A program made the translations under genes and the position numbers. 64,000 nucleotides of DNA, taken from the NCBI RefSeq assembly GCF_001274875.1, contig NZ_CP010899.1, forward strand, positions 620,001 to 684,000. Direction: 5' to 3'. This DNA is from Spiroplasma kunkelii CR2-3x. GTDB lineage: Bacteria; Bacillota_I; Bacilli_A; Mycoplasmatales; Mycoplasmataceae. Shown in pieces: positions 28,753 to 41,228 of this stretch; the first letter of the stretch is position 1, and every line of letters begins with the position of its first letter. Under the pieces are notes generated by a model. The model was given only the letters and a program-made list of their open reading frames with translations. It did not search any database and was not told where the DNA came from.

Positions 28753-28905
28753 CAATGTTTATTAACAGTGTTTATTAAACATTAAATAAACAATATATTA
28801 GCATTATTTATAACATTGTTTTATAACATTGTTAATAATCAGTGTTTATTACAATAAATAAACATTATATGAACATTATTTATAACATTGTTTATTAAAT
28901 AAATA
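28745..28905. repeat. Dense short repeats around ACATTGTTTAT
   Basis: Several copies of ATTATTTATAACATTGTTT and close variants in both orientations within 160 bp. Could be an iteron-like binding array or a folded leader. Confidence 0.5.
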
Positions 28906-28908
28906 TTT

Positions 28909-28972
28909 TATATGGTATTAAAATCACAGAAGAACAATTAGAACAATTATATATTATTGAGGAGGATGAATA
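28909..28972 (+). pseudogene. 3' remnant of pentapeptide-repeat gene
   Basis: Encodes YGIKITEEQLEQLYIIEEDE, the C-terminus of the 20472-20720 protein, directly before the coiled-coil gene as in the intact locus. The repeat region is lost. Confidence 0.7.
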
Positions 28973-29098
28973 ATGACTATAACAGAATCAATTAAATTTG
29001 ATAAATTACAAGAAGAAAATGATGCACTTGAACAAGAACTTACTGAATTAAAACAAAAACAATTACCTAATAAGGAGAATAAATTAAATAATGAATAA
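28973..29098 (+). CDS. Coiled-coil phage protein, short copy
   Basis: 41 aa; the coiled coil KFDKLQEENDALEQELTELK is kept but the C-terminal part of 20720-20941 is absent. Overlaps the next gene start. Confidence 0.45.
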   Translation: MTITESIKFDKLQEENDALEQELTELKQKQLPNKENKLNNE

Positions 29099-29843
29099 TA
29101 TAGTTCAAAATGTTTCTTTTCCTTTTCTTATTAAAGGTAATGATTTTAAAGAATTAAGTTTAAAAGCATTAAATATTAAAAAATGAATGGATGAAAATGG
29201 GCAAGAATTAGCAGAATTTATTTATCGTCATCGTAATTATTATGCTACAACTGCTTATAAAGATGTGAATTTAAAAGATATTCCTAGTCTTGTAAGTAAA
29301 GTAAATATTGTTTTTAAAGAACTATCAGAAATAATTAAACCATTTAAAGATGATTTAAATCGGATTTGTACTAATACTATTAATTTAGAAAAATGTATTG
29401 AAAATCATAAAATTGAAATTAAAAATAATATTAATCAAGTACGCATTAAAAAACAAAATGAATTATTTAAAGAACAAGAATTAAAAAAACAAGAATTACT
29501 TGAAAAAGCAAATAGTTTAACACCAGATATGGGTCTTGATATAGACCAAATTCAAGATGAACAAGTTCGTGTAATGGAACAAATTGAGCAAATTGATAAA
29601 TCATTAGAACCAAAAGAATTAAAAAAAGTTGGTATTAATTTAATAAAAGAAAAAATATTAATAAAAGATATTGAAGTAATTGGAATTGATAATGATTTTT
29701 TAGAAAATGCAAATAAATTAGAACTAATTAATTTAATTAAGACTTATTTAGTTATTGATGAAAAAATTGTTAAAAATGAAATTAAAGCACAATGAGATAG
29801 TAATGTAAATACTAATACTATTGGTGTGATTATAATGAAATAA
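29091..29843 (+). CDS. DUF1351-like phage protein, probably C-terminally altered
   Basis: 250 aa. Central long helices (KDDLNRICTNTINLEKCIEN then a Lys/Glu coiled coil) and the preceding VNLKDIPSLVSKVNIVFKEL fit DUF1351, found beside recT in Firmicute phages. The last ~15 residues (QWDSNVNTNTIGVIIMK) seem to come from recT sequence in a wrong frame, so a deletion has joined the two genes. Confidence 0.6.
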
Positions 29844-30286
29844 TAATTGGTGCATATGCTTTTGAAAAAGATAAAAATGGAAATTATCAAGGTATTTTAT
29901 TAAGAAAAGCAGATATTGAACGATTAAAAAATAGTAGTCCAAGTGTAAATAGTGAATATTCACCTTGAAATAAATGACCAAAAAAAATGGTTGAAGCAAA
30001 ATTATATCGTAAATTAGCATTAGAAATGGGGATTGATATTTTTGATATTGATTTAGATGAAAAAGAAATTAAAGAAGATGGTAATTTTGAATATATACCT
30101 TTTAATGATATTACTGTCGTCAAAAATAAGGGGCAAATTAGCGATGAACCATTATCAAATAATATAAATTTTACCCCATCTTATCCAGAAATAGCAGACA
30201 CAAATGATAATGTCGTTAAAGAAGATGATATCTCAAATGTAACACCAGTAATTAATAATAACGATGAGGATTGAGCAACTTGATAA
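29815..30286 (+). pseudogene. recT: RecT-family recombinase, C-terminal half
   Basis: GAYAFEKDKNGNYQGILLRK and then YSPWNKWPKKMVEAKLYRKL are hallmark RecT segments (strand-annealing phage recombinase). The N-terminal half is missing and a base appears deleted near 29828. The C-terminal acidic tail is intact, ending in Trp (TGA) and TAA. Confidence 0.75.
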
Positions 30287-30322
30287 AAATAGGTATTGAC
30301 CCATCAGGAACTGGTACTACTC
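30281..30322 (+). pseudogene. RuvC-like gene, first codons only
   Basis: LIKIGIDPSGTGTT is the start of a RuvC-like nuclease (catalytic Asp in GIDPSGTG). At 30323 the sequence switches to an inverted terminase fragment. Confidence 0.65.
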
Positions 30323-30617
30323 ATAAACTAGCACTTGTTTTATGTGCATTTGGACTATCTGCTTGAGCATAATCAACACCAGCAAGGATTTTATCAAAAG
30401 TTCAAGTTAATTTAGTAAATTTAAGATATTCAGCAAATACAGCACCCTGTACTTGTCCAGGTAATCCTCAACTTCATACTCTTGCTCTTGATGGTCATCT
30501 TCTTTCCATTTCTAATTGATCTCTTACAATATCATTACTTAAATAAGTATGCATTAGGAATATTTTGTTGATAAAACCATCTTGGTATTTCATCTAAATG
30601 TAAAAAGTGTTTAAGCA
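30323..30617 (-). pseudogene. Inverted terL fragments
   Basis: 30323-30545 is the complement of terL around residues 235-310 (SWGLPGQVQGAVFAEYLKF). It then jumps to the first ~22 codons of terL (30546-30617). An internal deletion removed ~640 bp. Confidence 0.85.
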
Positions 30618-30947
30618 TCTTTAATTACCTCATTTATTTTAGGTAATTCTTCTTTATCAAATTGAATAACAATATTAGAGTTAGAAACATTTATATCTTT
30701 AACATATTTATCAAAATAAATTTTCTTACCCCCCATAGGAGTCATTTAATAATGATAATTCTTGCTATATTTCTAATTTATTTATCATATCTTCAATAAA
30801 ATCAGCAGCTTTTGCATCAATTTCATCTTTTCAATTATTAAATGGTAGTTTTAAATAGTATAAATATGCTCTTTTATTACTTAATTTGTTGCCTTTTTGT
30901 TGTAAAAATGCTGTAGTTTTGTCGCTAATTGTTCTAAAATTTGCCAT
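30612..30947 (-). pseudogene. Inverted terS copy
   Basis: Starts MANFRTISDKTTAFLQQKG and matches 3347-3684. An extra T creates a stop after NKLEI, and the poly-G run has six G. Nonfunctional. Confidence 0.75.
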
Positions 30948-31139
30948 TTTTTACTCCTTTTTGCATATTAAAATTGCTATTATTTAATAATTATGATTAA
31001 ATAAAAGAGTATTAAAGAAACTTATCAAGAACTAAAAACCTAGCAAAATGTATTAAAAAACTTAATATTATTTTTATTATGTTTATTTTATAATTAAAAA
31101 AATACTTTTTCAAGTCTTTTTTGTAAAACAAGTTTTTAG

Positions 31140-31890
31140 AGATACAAATTTAAAAATTATTATACCTTAATTTTATAACTTTAAAAATAATTGTCAATAG
31201 TTTTGTAAAAATAGTGTATAAATAACTTTAAAAGATTGGAGATTCATAAATGCAAGATTATACACATATTAAATTTGATGAGAGAAAATTTTTTAAGGAT
31301 TTATTTTTATCTGATAGTTGCAAAAAGAAAAATGGAACAATTAATATGTCAGAAATAGCACGACAAATATTAGTAGAACAATCAAGTAGAAAATATTTTG
31401 CAATAAAATTAGAAAATCATACTGCTAATGAAGTTTTTGAAAAGTTTAAAGAATTAGTTAAAGTAAATAATTTAATGAAGAGAATTAGAAATATTCGCTG
31501 AAACACAAGTATATTTTTGTGATGTTGGTAAACTTCGTCAAAAACCTTTAATTGAATATATGAATAGTGAATTAAGACATTGATTTCATAGGGGAACTGA
31601 TTTTAATAAAGTTAGTCAGAAACGATTAAATTGAGTAGTTAATGATGTAATTAATAAAAAAATACGGCCCTGTTTAAATTGAATAACTGCAAAAGAAATA
31701 TTTTTACAGAATATTAAATAAATTTATTAAAATTCTTAATAAATCCTTTTTATTGTGCTTAAATATGGTTAAATTAAGCTATATTTATAAAATATTTTAT
31801 TTTTTTAAAAAAGAGTTGCATTTATTTTAAATGATGTTATCATCAAATTAACAAGAGATATAAATTTGTAACTTGAATATACACGATGCC
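31140..31890 (+). mobile_element. Internally deleted IS30-family element
   Basis: Inverted relative to the full element at 1892-3150 with the same outer sequences. Transposase 31250-31721 begins MQDYTHIKFDERKFFKDLF but jumps from SEIARQ to ILVEQSSRKYFAIKL, losing ~160 residues, and later shifts frame. A dead copy. Confidence 0.8.
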
Positions 31891-31892
31891 TT

Positions 31893-32063
31893 TATATGCA
31901 ATTAAAATTATATTCGCTCAATAATAAAAAGTTGAAAATTTATTTTTAAAATATTTTTTAATTAAATATTTCAACAAAAATTTATCATTATTAATATAAT
32001 AATCATTACACAAATTAATATATGAAAATATTTTTTGTTTTATTTTTTTATAATATTTATTTT
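31893..32063 (-). mobile_element. Fragment of IS3/IS481-like element
   Basis: Nearly identical to 49436-49605, the N-terminal part of the transposase gene (YKKIKQKIFSYINLCNDYYI). Joined abruptly to IS30 sequence on one side and plectrovirus sequence on the other. Confidence 0.8.
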
Positions 32064-32190
32064 TTCACTAACGACCGCAAAATAAAATATTGATTTGTTT
32101 ACATAATTTAAACTCCTTAATTAAAAATATTAAAAAAAATTTACTTTCCAAAACTGTAAAAACCAAAAATACAAAATGTGTGTAATTTCT
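32064..32190 (-). pseudogene. Inverted fragment of the 36-aa virus gene and its leader
   Basis: Complement of about 1190-1315. The second codon is TAA instead of CAA and the fragment ends after ILRSLV. With 1190-1315 it forms the outer ends of a ~30-kb pair of inverted duplications. Confidence 0.75.
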
Positions 32191-32394
32191 ACAATATTTA
32201 TCTAATTATAATAAAATAATAAATAAAATAATAAAATTTTATTTTGATATATATAATCAATATTTTAAAAATTCAATTTATTTTGATTGAATGTATGAAT
32301 GGTTTTTAAAAGATAAATTGCTAATTTATTTTACCTTTCTAAAAAAAATAGGTATAATTTTAATTGAAAGAAATTATTATTGACAATAATTGAA

Positions 32395-32552
32395 CAAAGA
32401 AATAGTGGCTGGTAGAAACTATTGGAATTTTAAAGCGTGATGACAACATGAAGATAAAATTTAATAGATTTTAACAAGTAAGCGCATTAACTAAAAGATA
32501 ATTAAATAGGATGGCACCGCGATTTTTCGTTCCTAAGCAATCTTTTAGTTTT
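32395..32552 (+). promoter_or_regulatory. T-box leader of hisS-aspS
   Basis: AGGATGGCACCGCG near 32509-32522 is the T-box that pairs with the uncharged tRNA acceptor end, and AGTGGCTGG earlier fits stem I. CTAAAAGAT and ATCTTTTAG followed by T6 flank the T-box and can form the switching hairpin. TATAAT at 32353-32358 is the -10. The specifier codon cannot be fixed by eye; His or Asp is expected. Confidence 0.75.
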
Positions 32553-32574
32553 TTATTTAGAAGGGAAGAAAGTT

Positions 32575-33830
32575 ATGAATATGCAAAAACCACGAGGAAC
32601 TGAAGATCTTTATTATGAAAAAGCAAGTGAATTAAGTGCCCTAGAATTAATGTTGCGTAGTCTTGCTATGCAATATAACTATCATGAAATTAGAACTCCA
32701 ATTTTCGAAGCAAAAGATTTATTTGTGCGTTCAGTAGGATCAGAAACCGATATTGTTAGCAAAGAAATGTTTGAGTTATTAGATAAAAAAGAGCGAGCAT
32801 TTGTTTTACGTCCAGAAGGAACCGCACCTGTTATTCGCAGTATTATTGAAGATAAACTATATGGGAAATATGAATTACCATTAAAATTATTTTACCTTGG
32901 GAATATGTTTCGTTATGAACGACCTCAACATGGCCGTTTACGTCAATTTAATCAGTTTGGAGTTGAAGTGGTCGGAGCTAAGAATTATTTATTAGATGTT
33001 GAAGTTATTTTACTTGGTTTTAATTTATTAAAAACACTTGGATTAACAAACTTAACATTAAAACTAAATTATTTAACAATTGGAGCAGCACGAACAAAGT
33101 ATCTTGGTGTCTTAACAACTTTCTTCCAAGAACAAACATTATGTGCTAATTGTCAAATTCGAGTACAAAAGAATCCATTACGAGTATTAGATTGCAAAAT
33201 TGATCATGATAAATTTAGTAATGCGCCAAAGATTTATGATTATGAAACCCCAACAGAAAATGAAGAATTTGTGGCAATTCAAAAGTTGTTAACTAAATTA
33301 GGAATTCCTTTTACCTTAGATGCGCAATTAGTACGAGGATTAGATTATTATACTGGCGTTGTTTTTGAAATTGTGATTGGGGAAGCAGAGCGAGAATTAA
33401 CTTTACTAGGTGGTGGACGGTATGACCAATTAGTACACACCTTTGAACCAAGCTTAGATTATCCAGCTGTAGGCTTTGCTTTAGGATTAGAACGATTGTT
33501 ATTAACTTTAGCTGCGAATGATATTGTCCTAGCTGATGAGGCTTATCTTGATGCTTATTTAATTTGTTTATCTGATAATGCGCGTTATTTTGCTACTTCT
33601 TTGTTGTTATTACTTCGAGCAAGTGGTTTTTGTGTTGATTGTGATTATTTAACACGTAGTGTTAAAGCTCAGTTTAAATCATTAGAGCGTTTGAAAGCAA
33701 AGAATTCTATTATTATTGGTGATGAAGAATTGAAAAAAAACGTTGTAAAAATTAAAAACCAACAAACAGGAAAAGAACAAGAAGTTAAGTTTGACAAGAT
33801 TATTACAGTTTTAAGTAAGGAGAAAAAATA

Positions 33831-33831
<1 letters not shown>
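32575..33831 (+). CDS. hisS: Histidyl-tRNA synthetase
   Basis: 418 aa, normal length. Charges tRNA-His in the cytoplasm. Class II motif 2 is at FRYERPQHGRLRQFNQFG, the HisRS-specific loop at LVRGLDYYTG, and motif 3 at AVGFALGLERL. RBS AAGGGAAGAAAG upstream of ATG 32575. It overlaps aspS by 1 nt (TAATG), the Firmicute-type hisS-aspS operon under the T-box leader. Confidence 0.97.
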
Positions 33832-35564
<1,733 letters not shown>

Positions 35565-36439
35565 TAAATATATAACAATAACTAGCAATATGATTTTTAT
35601 GTAATATTAAAACTATAGCAAAGGTAATATTCTTTATTGTCTTTTTTTATTTTGAGTGAAGAGATTTATTTTGTTTTTGATTATGGATATTTTTATGTAT
35701 AATTAAATTAAGAAAATAACTAGAAAAAGATATTAAATTATTGATTTAAGAAAAAGAAATAAATAATTTATAATTATAAGTGAATGAAGAACATTTAAAG
35801 AAACTAATTTTTTACAGTTTAAAACAATTAAAAAAAACAACTAAACCAAAAATAACATAATATGTTACAAGAAATTATATTAGAACACCAATTTATGGTG
35901 ATGTTTCTGTTAAAACAGCAGATATTCCACATATTAAATTTAAAAAAAGTACAACAAAATTATTAAAAAATTTAAGAAAAGAGAAAGTTTATGCGTGAAA
36001 TTTTGAACTGTGAAGCAGGATGTCATGCTCGAACACAAAAATACGAAATCGGGTTCGATTTTCATTAATACACCTGAACGTTCATTTATATTAGCTTCTT
36101 GTTTTGTTTTTAAAGATAAATTTAAAGAAGACTGATTTTTAATTGGTATAATTCCCCAATTGAGTTTTTGAGCTAGATCTATAAAAGATAATGTAAAAAA
36201 AGAGTCAAATAAAAAATATAAAGGCTATATGTTATTTCATGGTTTAATTGATTTAGAATTATATGATAATGAAATTTTAGTAGCTTATGAAAATAACTTA
36301 ATTAAAATTTTTGATAAATCAATTGAAGAAAAAAATAAAAACTTGAACGTTGAAATAATTTAAAAGCAAAAATTGTTTAAATCATCATCATGTTCCCGCT
36401 ATTGCTAAAGGAGCACAACAAAATCAAGCCGAAGAAGTT
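35565..36439. other. Decayed region with a broken hypothetical gene
   Basis: No intact gene. At 36063-36363 an open stretch without proper start reads INTPERSFILASCFVFKDKF and later KGYMLFHGLIDLELYDNE, ending TAA. An upstream piece (RTPIYGDVSVKTADIPHIKF, about 35885) may be the same gene in another frame. Not recognised. Confidence 0.35.
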
Positions 36440-36673
36440 GTGGGAGTAAATATTCAAACAAACGCTTCTTATGAACAAATGATATACATTAGAGAAATTA
36501 AATTAACTGAATTTATTATTAAGTTAATTAAATATGATAATGCTATTTTAAACAGCAGAACATTCAATATTAAAAATATTGATGAGTTAATTGTTGATGT
36601 TAAATTACAAGTAAATGCCACTTTAAACATACAATTAAAAAATAATGAATTTATTATCAATGCTCTTAATTAA
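36440..36673 (+). CDS. Hypothetical fragment
   Basis: 77 aa from a GTG start, possibly the C-terminal part of the preceding decayed gene (upstream frame HHHVPAIAKGAQQNQAEEVV is open). Contains EIKLTEFIIKLIKYDN and LQVNATLNIQL. No family recognised. Confidence 0.3.
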   Translation: MGVNIQTNASYEQMIYIREIKLTEFIIKLIKYDNAILNSRTFNIKNIDELIVDVKLQVNATLNIQLKNNEFIINALN

Positions 36674-36814
36674 GAGCAAGGAGGACAATAATAATGTTAA
36701 AACCATCATAAAAGATGTTATCACAATTAAACGATGAACCAATTGACTATTCAATTGAATTTTAAATTACAAATTCAGTAAAATACCACAATCCAAGATA
36801 ACAGTACAAGTTAT

Positions 36815-36925
36815 ATAATGTTAAAGAAGATATAACAAATATTTTACCTGAGATAATGGTTTTCTTAGGTGATGATTTTCAGTGTTCCAATTTTTATCAT
36901 TTTATAAAGATTTGTTGCACTTCAT
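36815..36925 (+). pseudogene. Coat-like gene scar
   Basis: VKEDITNILPEIMVFLGD from the 82-aa coat-like protein is joined to the FSVPIFIIL sequence found after that gene at 28720. An internal ~230-bp deletion is evident. Shows that a second-type plectrovirus once sat here too. Confidence 0.65.
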
Positions 36926-37142
36926 TTTACATGTTTCATAAATAAAAAACTTTTTAAAATTAGTAATAACTTTAAAAAGTACTTTTTATTGTGGCAAAAT
37001 TCATAATTTTATAAGATTATTTATTTAATTAAAAATATAATTTTTAAAAAGGTTGAATTTTTTAAAAATTTTGTTATCATTTAGCCATAAGCGGGACATA
37101 ATTTGTTTCTAATTACTTAATTTTATTAAAAACCTAAAAATA
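36926..37142. other. AT-rich intergenic, nothing recognised
   Basis: Contains the complementary pair CTTTTTAAA / TTTAAAAAG around 36950-36982, but no gene. Confidence 0.3.
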
Positions 37143-37611
37143 ATGAATACTACCCAAATTTTAGTTGGGGTAGAAATAAACAAAAATAATGTTCCAACTG
37201 AAATTTATATTTTAGAAAAACAATCAATTTCAAGGCATGATGCACGAACAGTAGACGATTTTGTTCGAGAAAAATTAATTATTAATCATAATTGAGATTA
37301 AAAAAAATCTTGAAAATAGTATTAGTCGGATTTTGGTTACGGGTGAAAAAGGATGAAAAATAGTTGATCGACATTTTACGATAAAACGCTTGTTATCTTC
37401 TGAAAAAATATATTTTTCAAAAAATTTAACTGTTACTAAAAATATTAATGGTGAAGATATAGTTATAAAAAATATGGTTACCTATATGATGAATTATATA
37501 AATGTCTTAATTACGAAAAAACGAATATTAGAGACGAAAGTCCTGGCTGAAATAAATTGGCTGCTACTAATGCATTTGAATGTACTTTGTCATTTTTTAA
37601 ATTTAATTTAG
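37143..37611 (+). pseudogene. Broken hypothetical gene
   Basis: MNTTQILVGVEINKNNVPTE runs 52 codons to TAA at 37301. A following stretch (ILVTGEKGWKIVDRHFTIKR, then KNLTVTKNINGEDIVIKN) is open in other frames to 37611. Looks like one gene with several frameshifts; family not recognised. Confidence 0.35.
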
Positions 37612-37785
37612 TTGATTTAAAAATTAATAAAAAATTGGTATACTTAATCTAACGATAGAACTGGTCTTAAATGTATATGGTTTCCACAAAAAACCAGGAA
37701 AATAAAACTTTTTTTAAAAAATATGTTAAAATATTATAGGAATTATGCTAATAATTACTTATTATAAAAAAGGAGGACAACAAGA

Positions 37786-38001
37786 ATGCCTTGATGAGGA
37801 GGGCTTATTATTGGGATTGGTTGTTTAGTTATTGGTGGGATTTTAGGATTTTTAATTACCAAAAAAATTGTGCAAAAACAATTACGTGATAATCCCCCAA
37901 TTACTGAAAAACAAATTCGGGCAATGTATATGCAAATGGGACGCAAACCGTCCGAAGCAGATATTAAAAAGGTTATGAATTCAATGAAACGTGCAAAATA
38001 A
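37786..38001 (+). CDS. UPF0154 (YneF-like) membrane protein
   Basis: 71 aa. N-terminal hydrophobic helix (GGLIIGIGCLVIGGILGFLI), then RDNPPITEKQIRAMYMQMGR and KPSEADIKKVMNSM, the conserved pattern of the YneF/UPF0154 family. RBS AAAGGAGG. A single-pass protein of unknown function common in Firmicutes and mollicutes. Confidence 0.85.
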
Positions 38002-38156
38002 AATTAGATTTAATATCTTTTGCCAATAATGTAATACTTTGTTTTACCAAATAATTAACATTAGAAATACTTTTGCATAAATTTGCAAAAAATTTACAAT
38101 TTTACTAGTTATTACCAAAAAGAAGAAAACAAATGGCAAAAAAAAGAAAAAAAATA

Positions 38157-38196
38157 AAATCAACATAACATATATTACATATGTTATCTTGATTTA
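38157..38196. terminator. Long stem-loop between yneF-like gene and ulaA remnant
   Basis: AAATCAACATAACATAT pairs with ACATATGTTATCTTGATTT almost fully, but lacks a T-run. A terminator or operator-like element. Confidence 0.45.
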
Positions 38197-38263
38197 AGAT
38201 GTTAGAAGAAACCTTCGTTATTTTAATACTAAAAATATGATAATTAGCAAGGAGGGATAAAAA

Positions 38264-38946
38264 TGTCAAGTTTTTTATCTTTAACAGCTGGCTATTATGT
38301 TTTAAATTTCTTTAAAGAATTTATTTGGTACATTGGCAATTTTAATTGGTTTATTTGCTCTTGTTGGTTGTTTATTACAATGCAAGAAATTAACCGAAAC
38401 AATTTCAGCAACAATTAAAACAACTATCGGGTTTTTAATTATTGGTGGGGGAGCTGGGATTTTAGCTGGTGAAGTTGGTAAATTAGGAAGTGCTTTTAAT
38501 TTATTGTTTGGAATTAATGGGATTATTACTAATAATGATGTTATTCTTGGGTTATTTTTAAATAGTTTACCAAAAATTGTGTTAGCTGGATCATTAATTA
38601 TGATTTGTGAAATGTTATTAAATATTTTATTAGCACGGATTACCACTTATAAATATATTTATTTAACTGGCCATGTCTTATTTTACTTATCAGTAATATT
38701 TGTTAGTGTTTTAAATTTAGCGGGGTTAAATTTAGCTGAAGATTTACCAATTATTGTTATTACCGGTGCATTATTGGTTTGGGTCATACCAGATCATTAT
38801 CATACTTGTTTTTTGCTCCAATTGGAATTGTAATTGCTAAAATAAGTCGTAAACCACTTAAATCAACAGAAGAAATTAAGTTTACAAAAGAATTAAGTTT
38901 CTTACATCATAATACTAATATTGCAATTGCAATAACAATGTCTATC
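38264..38946 (+). pseudogene. ulaA: PTS ascorbate IIC component (UlaA-like), broken
   Basis: Starts MSSFLSLTAGYYVLNFFKEF, then a frameshift near 38321. The main part reads ILIGLFALVGCLLQCKKLTE, TIKTTIGFLIIGGGAGILAG and YIYLTGHVLFYLSV, typical of UlaA/SgaT membrane permeases. Another shift near 38783 precedes FAPIGIVIAKISRKPLKSTE, and the 3' half is missing. Loss of ascorbate uptake by this locus is inferred. Confidence 0.75.
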
Positions 38947-39013
38947 TGAACCCTTTTTTTCACCTTAATTTTATAGTATAATAAATAGGTAAAAAAGTAT
39001 GGGGGTTTTAATA

Positions 39014-40045
39014 ATGGAAAATAATAAAAAAGTAATTGATTATTGAGATGATTATGACCCAAATGAATTTGATCCAGCAAAACGACCAACTTCAATTTTG
39101 CAAAATAAAACGATATTAAATAATAATCAAAATTCTGTTGATAAAATTATTAGATTAACAAATGAATTTGAGACATATTCATATTACAATAATAAATTTA
39201 ATGTTAAACAAAATAATGTTCAAAATGATGTTTTTGATCACAATGATAATTATGATGAATTAGATTATTCTGAATTTCAACCAATAGAAGGGGCAGAAAT
39301 TAACCAAGCAACAGAATTAACTGATTTAGATGAATTAAATTTAAATAATAAGAATCGATTTGTTCCATTTAATGAAAATGATATGGTTACTCCAGCACTT
39401 GATGTTAATCAAATTTATGATCGTTGGCAAAAATCAAAAGCTAATTTAATTACGCATAAATTAGATGTTCTACGAAATCGAGTTCAAGAACCACGGATTG
39501 AAGGACGCCGAAAATATAGTTTTTATGTTCCTAAATCATTAGAAGAATTATTAAATAAACCAGCTCAAGTTGTACTAGACGCCACTCCATGCGTTGGTGG
39601 TGATGAGGTTTATTCTGACCAAAAATATTTTAATAATCCAGTTTTACTTTCAAAAGTACAGGGTAAAAATAATGATAATTTATCCTTATCTAATAGTAAT
39701 GATGGAATACCGCTAATTTCAGATGAAATCTTAGACAATGAATCATTAACAATGAGCAATATCTTAAAAAATGCTAAAATAAATATTAATTCAAGTAAAA
39801 AAGAAGCAATCTTTATTAATGATGAGGATGTGCTAGATCCAAATAATTTAAATTATGAACAACGTTTGCGTTTATTAAAATTAGCATCTGATCCCAATAA
39901 TGAAGAACGAAAAAAATTGTTACAAATGAAATTAAATAATGGTAGTTTATTATCCTTATCAATAGTTAAAGAACGATTACAAAAAGTTAAAACTGGGGAG
40001 ATTGAATTAATTGAGGAAACAACTCTTACAAAAGATAACAATTAG
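39014..40045 (+). CDS. Acidic hypothetical protein
   Basis: 343 aa, soluble, rich in Asp/Asn/Glu with long low-complexity stretches. A more ordered part is around RRKYSFYVPKSLEELLNKPA and LNYEQRLRLLKLASDP. No signal or membrane helix. Good start context (GGGGG about 10 nt upstream). Probably a host cytosolic or cytoskeleton-associated protein, but unrecognised. Confidence 0.6.
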
Positions 40046-40135
40046 AGTAAAAAGAAAAGAAAAAATATTTTTTAACACAATAACCTATTAATGTTTACAC
40101 TTTCAAGTTATAATATATAGTAGAGGATGATTACG

Positions 40136-40924
40136 ATGATATTAGGAAATAGTGAAATAGCCTTTATTTTAATTGGATTTTTTATTGCGATTAATATTAT
40201 TATATTAATTTTTTTAATTTTATCTTACCGAAATATTTTAGTTACAATTCCAAATTTAAATAATGCTCCAAGTCAATCAATGATTTCATTAGAAGTAATT
40301 GATCGCTATTTAACAAAAAAGAAAATTACTGGTTTAAAAGTTGTTCGTAAACAAGGCCAAGTTTTAATTACACATTCTTATAAAAAGAAAACATTTTATA
40401 TTAATGATTTACAATTATTTAATCAGTCTTATTTTTTATCGGGGATGGGATTAGATTATGTTTTAGGGCGAACATTTTTTGCAACCCAATTATATTTAAA
40501 AAATAAACATGTTCAAACAATTCATTTCTTATTATATTTGGCTCCACCATTATTATTGTTATTCTTTATTATTGTCTCATTATTTACAATTATTTTTATT
40601 GTTATTCTAAAAACTAATCCCGCCTTGTTAGATCATAGCAATTTCTTTTACTTTATTAATCGCTATGGAGTTTTAAATTTATTATTAATTTTTATTATTG
40701 CAGCATATTTAATTTTATTAAGTTTTAATGGACATTTTAAGCAAAATTTAGAAAATTGATATGAAACAGAAATGCGACAATTTGTTAAAAAACAGTTTCC
40801 GGAGTTATATGATGATTGAATTATTGCTCGTAGTTATTCACGAAGTATTCAGTTTACATATATTTTTGGTTATAATTTTATTTTTAAAAAAATTTATAAA
40901 TATACAGGACCCTTTGGCCTTTAA
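40136..40924 (+). CDS. Hypothetical membrane protein
   Basis: 262 aa with three hydrophobic helices: one near the N-terminus (FILIGFFIAINIIILIFLIL) and two around residues 142-165 and 187-203. The middle part is cytoplasmic and basic (KKKITGLKVVRKQGQVLITH). The start at 40136 is chosen because GAGG sits 8 nt before it; ATG 40127 overlaps that site. TGA Trp codons near the end extend it to 40924. Confidence 0.6.
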
Positions 40925-40959
40925 TAAGACAAAAGAAATTTTCCAGGACCTTATTTAGT

Positions 40960-41052
40960 ATGCATGATACTGACAAAATTGAAGTGGCTTCAATTGATGA
41001 GTGTTATATTGATGTAACTGATATTTATTTAAAATATTGGATTACCAAATAG
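40960..41052 (+). pseudogene. DinB/UmuC-family polymerase scar
   Basis: DKIEVASIDECYIDVTDIYL matches the catalytic (S)IDEAYLDVT motif of Y-family DNA polymerases. Only ~30 codons remain. Evidence of a lost lesion-bypass polymerase gene at this place. Confidence 0.6.
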
Positions 41053-41169
41053 TATTGGTATTTCATATAAAATAAATCACTAGAAAATTGCTAGTGATAT
41101 AAAAAACAATAGAAATTACGTTAATTCGGCCAGAAGATGTTACTGACTTAACGAAATATATTTAACCAG

Positions 41170-41228
41170 AATAATAAAAAGAAAAGGGGAAGTAAATCTT
41201 TTTTTATTTTCCCCTTTTCTTTTTATTA
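41170..41228. terminator. Strong bidirectional terminator
   Basis: Perfect ~19-bp stem, AATAAAAAGAAAAGGGGAA with TTCCCCTTTTCTTTTTATT. It ends the minus-strand gene that follows. Confidence 0.8.

Noticed and set aside
28745-28905. CRISPR-like repeats
   Set aside because: Units vary in length and orientation, there are no uniform spacers, and no cas genes are nearby.
36000-36070. tRNA-like sequence with GGGTTCGAT near 36053
   Set aside because: No acceptor stem, D-arm or anticodon stem could be formed around it; it lies inside decayed coding sequence.
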